Assembly: GCA_964517145.1 (NCBI GenBank)
Contig: CAZFBN010000136.1
Span: forward strand, 1-15,203
DNA length: 15,203 nucleotides
Direction: 5' to 3'
Source of the DNA: JADJNW01 sp964517145
GTDB lineage: Bacteria; Bacteroidota; Bacteroidia; Chitinophagales; Saprospiraceae
Part shown: piece after piece, positions 13,924 through 15,203 of the stretch
Position numbering within the stretch: position 1 is the first letter of the stretch
Layout: each line of letters opens with the position of its first letter
Translations under genes and position numbers: made by a program
The notes under the pieces: model-generated
The model's input: the letters and a program-made list of their open reading frames with translations, nothing else
The model's database searches: none
Told to the model about the DNA's origin: nothing

Positions 13924-15203
13924 TTATTCAGCGACTAATGTGGCTAGCTGCATATTGGCTCGTTCAAAATCAAATCCTTGAATGACTCGCTCCAACTTCG
14001 TGCGGATGTCCGGCAGGCATAAATTGCCGATGCTTCCCTCGTGCGTGTGCGCCACCGTTTTATCAGGATGAAAATCACCTTTATGAATACTTTCACCCAC
14101 TATTTTATATGCATCTCTAAATGGTACGCCTTCGAGCACCAGTTTATTTACTTCTTCAACACTAAATAAATATAAATATTTATCGTCTTGTATAATATCT
14201 GTTTTTGTTGTAATTTGAGATAGCGCGAACGTGGCTATTCGTAAACAGCTTTTTAAACTTTCAATCGCCGGAAAAATCTGCTCTTTCAGCAACTGAAAAT
14301 CGCGGTGATACCCGGATGGCAAGGCTCCCGTCAACTGACTAACTTGTGCCGGCAGACTTTGCAATTGATTACACCGTGCGCGAATCAACTCAAACACATC
14401 GGGATTTTTTTTATGCGGCATAATGCTTGATCCGGTTGTCAATTCATCGGGAAAACGAATGAATCCAAAATTTTGATTGATATACAGCGTTATATCCATT
14501 GCTAATTTTCCTAATGTGCTACCCAAGCCTGCCATTGCAAACGCCAGGAAGAGTTCACTCTTGCCGCGCCCCATTTGCGCGTGAACCACATTGTAATTCA
14601 AATCTTCAAAACCCAACAAATCCGTTGTCATCCGCCGATTCAGAGGGAAAGACGAGCCGTAGCCCGCCGCCGAGCCGAGCGGATTTTGATTGATAATTTT
14701 ATAAACGCTTTGTAATAATTGTAAATCATCCGTCAAACTCTCCGCATACGCCGAAAACCAAAGCCCAAACGACGACACCATCGCCACCTGCAAATGGGTA
14801 TAACCCGGCAATAAAGTACCTTTATGCGTTTCAGCCAATTCCATCAATTGCTCAAACAAATCCTGCGTCAATGCTGCAACTGCCTGAATTTCACCGCGAA
14901 AGAACAAACGCAAATCCACCAAAACCTGGTCATTTCTCGACCGTCCGGAGTGAATTTTTTTACCGACATCGCCCAATTCCCGCGTCAGCAGCAACTCCAC
15001 TTGCGAATGCACATCTTCAACCCCCTCCTCAATTACAAAATCGCCCTGCTCCGCTTTTTTATAAATTTCTTGCAATGCCGGAATCAATTGTTGTAATTCT
15101 TCGGAGGTCAACAGCCCAATACTTTCCAGCATTTTGATATGCGCCAGCGAGCCTAACACATCATATTTTGCCAGATATAAATCCATTTCGCGGTCGCGCC
15201 CGA
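13924..15203 (-). CDS. argH: Argininosuccinate lyase (5' end outside window)
   Basis: ArgH splits argininosuccinate into arginine and fumarate, the last step of arginine synthesis. About 425 residues are present. The frame stays open through the window edge and the codons before Met at 15186 read GRDRE, the usual ArgH context (FTVGRDREMDLYLAKYD), so the gene starts beyond the window. Visible motifs: SRNDQVLVDLRLF substrate-binding loop, GYTHLQVA, GSAAGYGSSFPLNR, and the fumarase/lyase signature GSSIMPHKKNPD with the catalytic serine. Only the extreme N-terminus is missing. The C-terminal domain is intact and ends in LATLVAE. It is convergent with ribE; other arg genes would be expected to the right. 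Confidence 0.95.
   Translation of the reverse strand, partial: GRDREMDLYLAKYDVLGSLAHIKMLESIGLLTSEELQQLIPALQEIYKKAEQGDFVIEEGVEDVHSQVELLLTRELGDVGKKIHSGRSRNDQVLVDLRLFFRGEIQAVAALTQDLFEQLMELAETHKGTLLPGYTHLQVAMVSSFGLWFSAYAESLTDDLQLLQSVYKIINQNPLGSAAGYGSSFPLNRRMTTDLLGFEDLNYNVVHAQMGRGKSELFLAFAMAGLGSTLGKLAMDITLYINQNFGFIRFPDELTTGSSIMPHKKNPDVFELIRARCNQLQSLPAQVSQLTGALPSGYHRDFQLLKEQIFPAIESLKSCLRIATFALSQITTKTDIIQDDKYLYLFSVEEVNKLVLEGVPFRDAYKIVGESIHKGDFHPDKTVAHTHEGSIGNLCLPDIRTKLERVIQGFDFERANMQLATLVAE

Overview
The window looks like a chromosomal segment of a Bacteroidota bacterium. The evidence is a TonB-dependent receptor with an N-terminal carboxypeptidase-regulatory-like domain, a DUF3667 membrane protein, a type IX secretion (CHU_C / type B sorting domain) cargo protein, A-rich leaders instead of clear Shine-Dalgarno sites, and promoters of the TTTG / TAnnTTTG type. 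Class or genus cannot be fixed from the sequence alone; Saprospiria- or Chitinophagia-like relatives are plausible.

Left part (1-3804, minus strand): a TPP (thiamin pyrophosphate) riboswitch at about 3042-3221 has its own Bacteroidota-type promoter just upstream. It sits in the leader of an 800-residue TonB-dependent receptor, which makes thiamin or a thiamin precursor the best guess for the substrate. About 480 nt of hairpin-rich leader separate the riboswitch from the start codon. Upstream of the promoter, on the same strand, is a small NadR-like P-loop kinase-type ATPase. A strong inverted repeat behind the receptor gene probably ends its transcript.

Middle part (3905-8031, plus strand): a zinc-ribbon DUF3667 membrane protein and an acidic orphan protein are followed by the two ribosome-assembly GTPases era and der. 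Der has a clear promoter inside the 288-nt era-der gap.

Right part (8127-13869, plus strand): rfbC and rfbD (last two steps of dTDP-L-rhamnose synthesis) flank a two-gene toxin-antitoxin module (small antitoxin plus PIN-domain toxin) that overlaps rfbD by 8 bp. Next come a 929-residue secreted T9SS cargo protein and riboflavin synthase ribE. The convergent argininosuccinate lyase gene argH runs off the right edge.

A recurring theme is palindromic DNA in the gaps between genes. A related pair of 76-77-bp elements fills the gaps before era and before rfbC. A second motif (TTTGACGTT...AACGTCAAA) forms a 23-bp perfect hairpin before ribE and brackets the era-der gap. A third inverted repeat closes the receptor gene, and another forms a side arm of the TPP riboswitch. 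No tRNA, rRNA, CRISPR array or transposase was seen.
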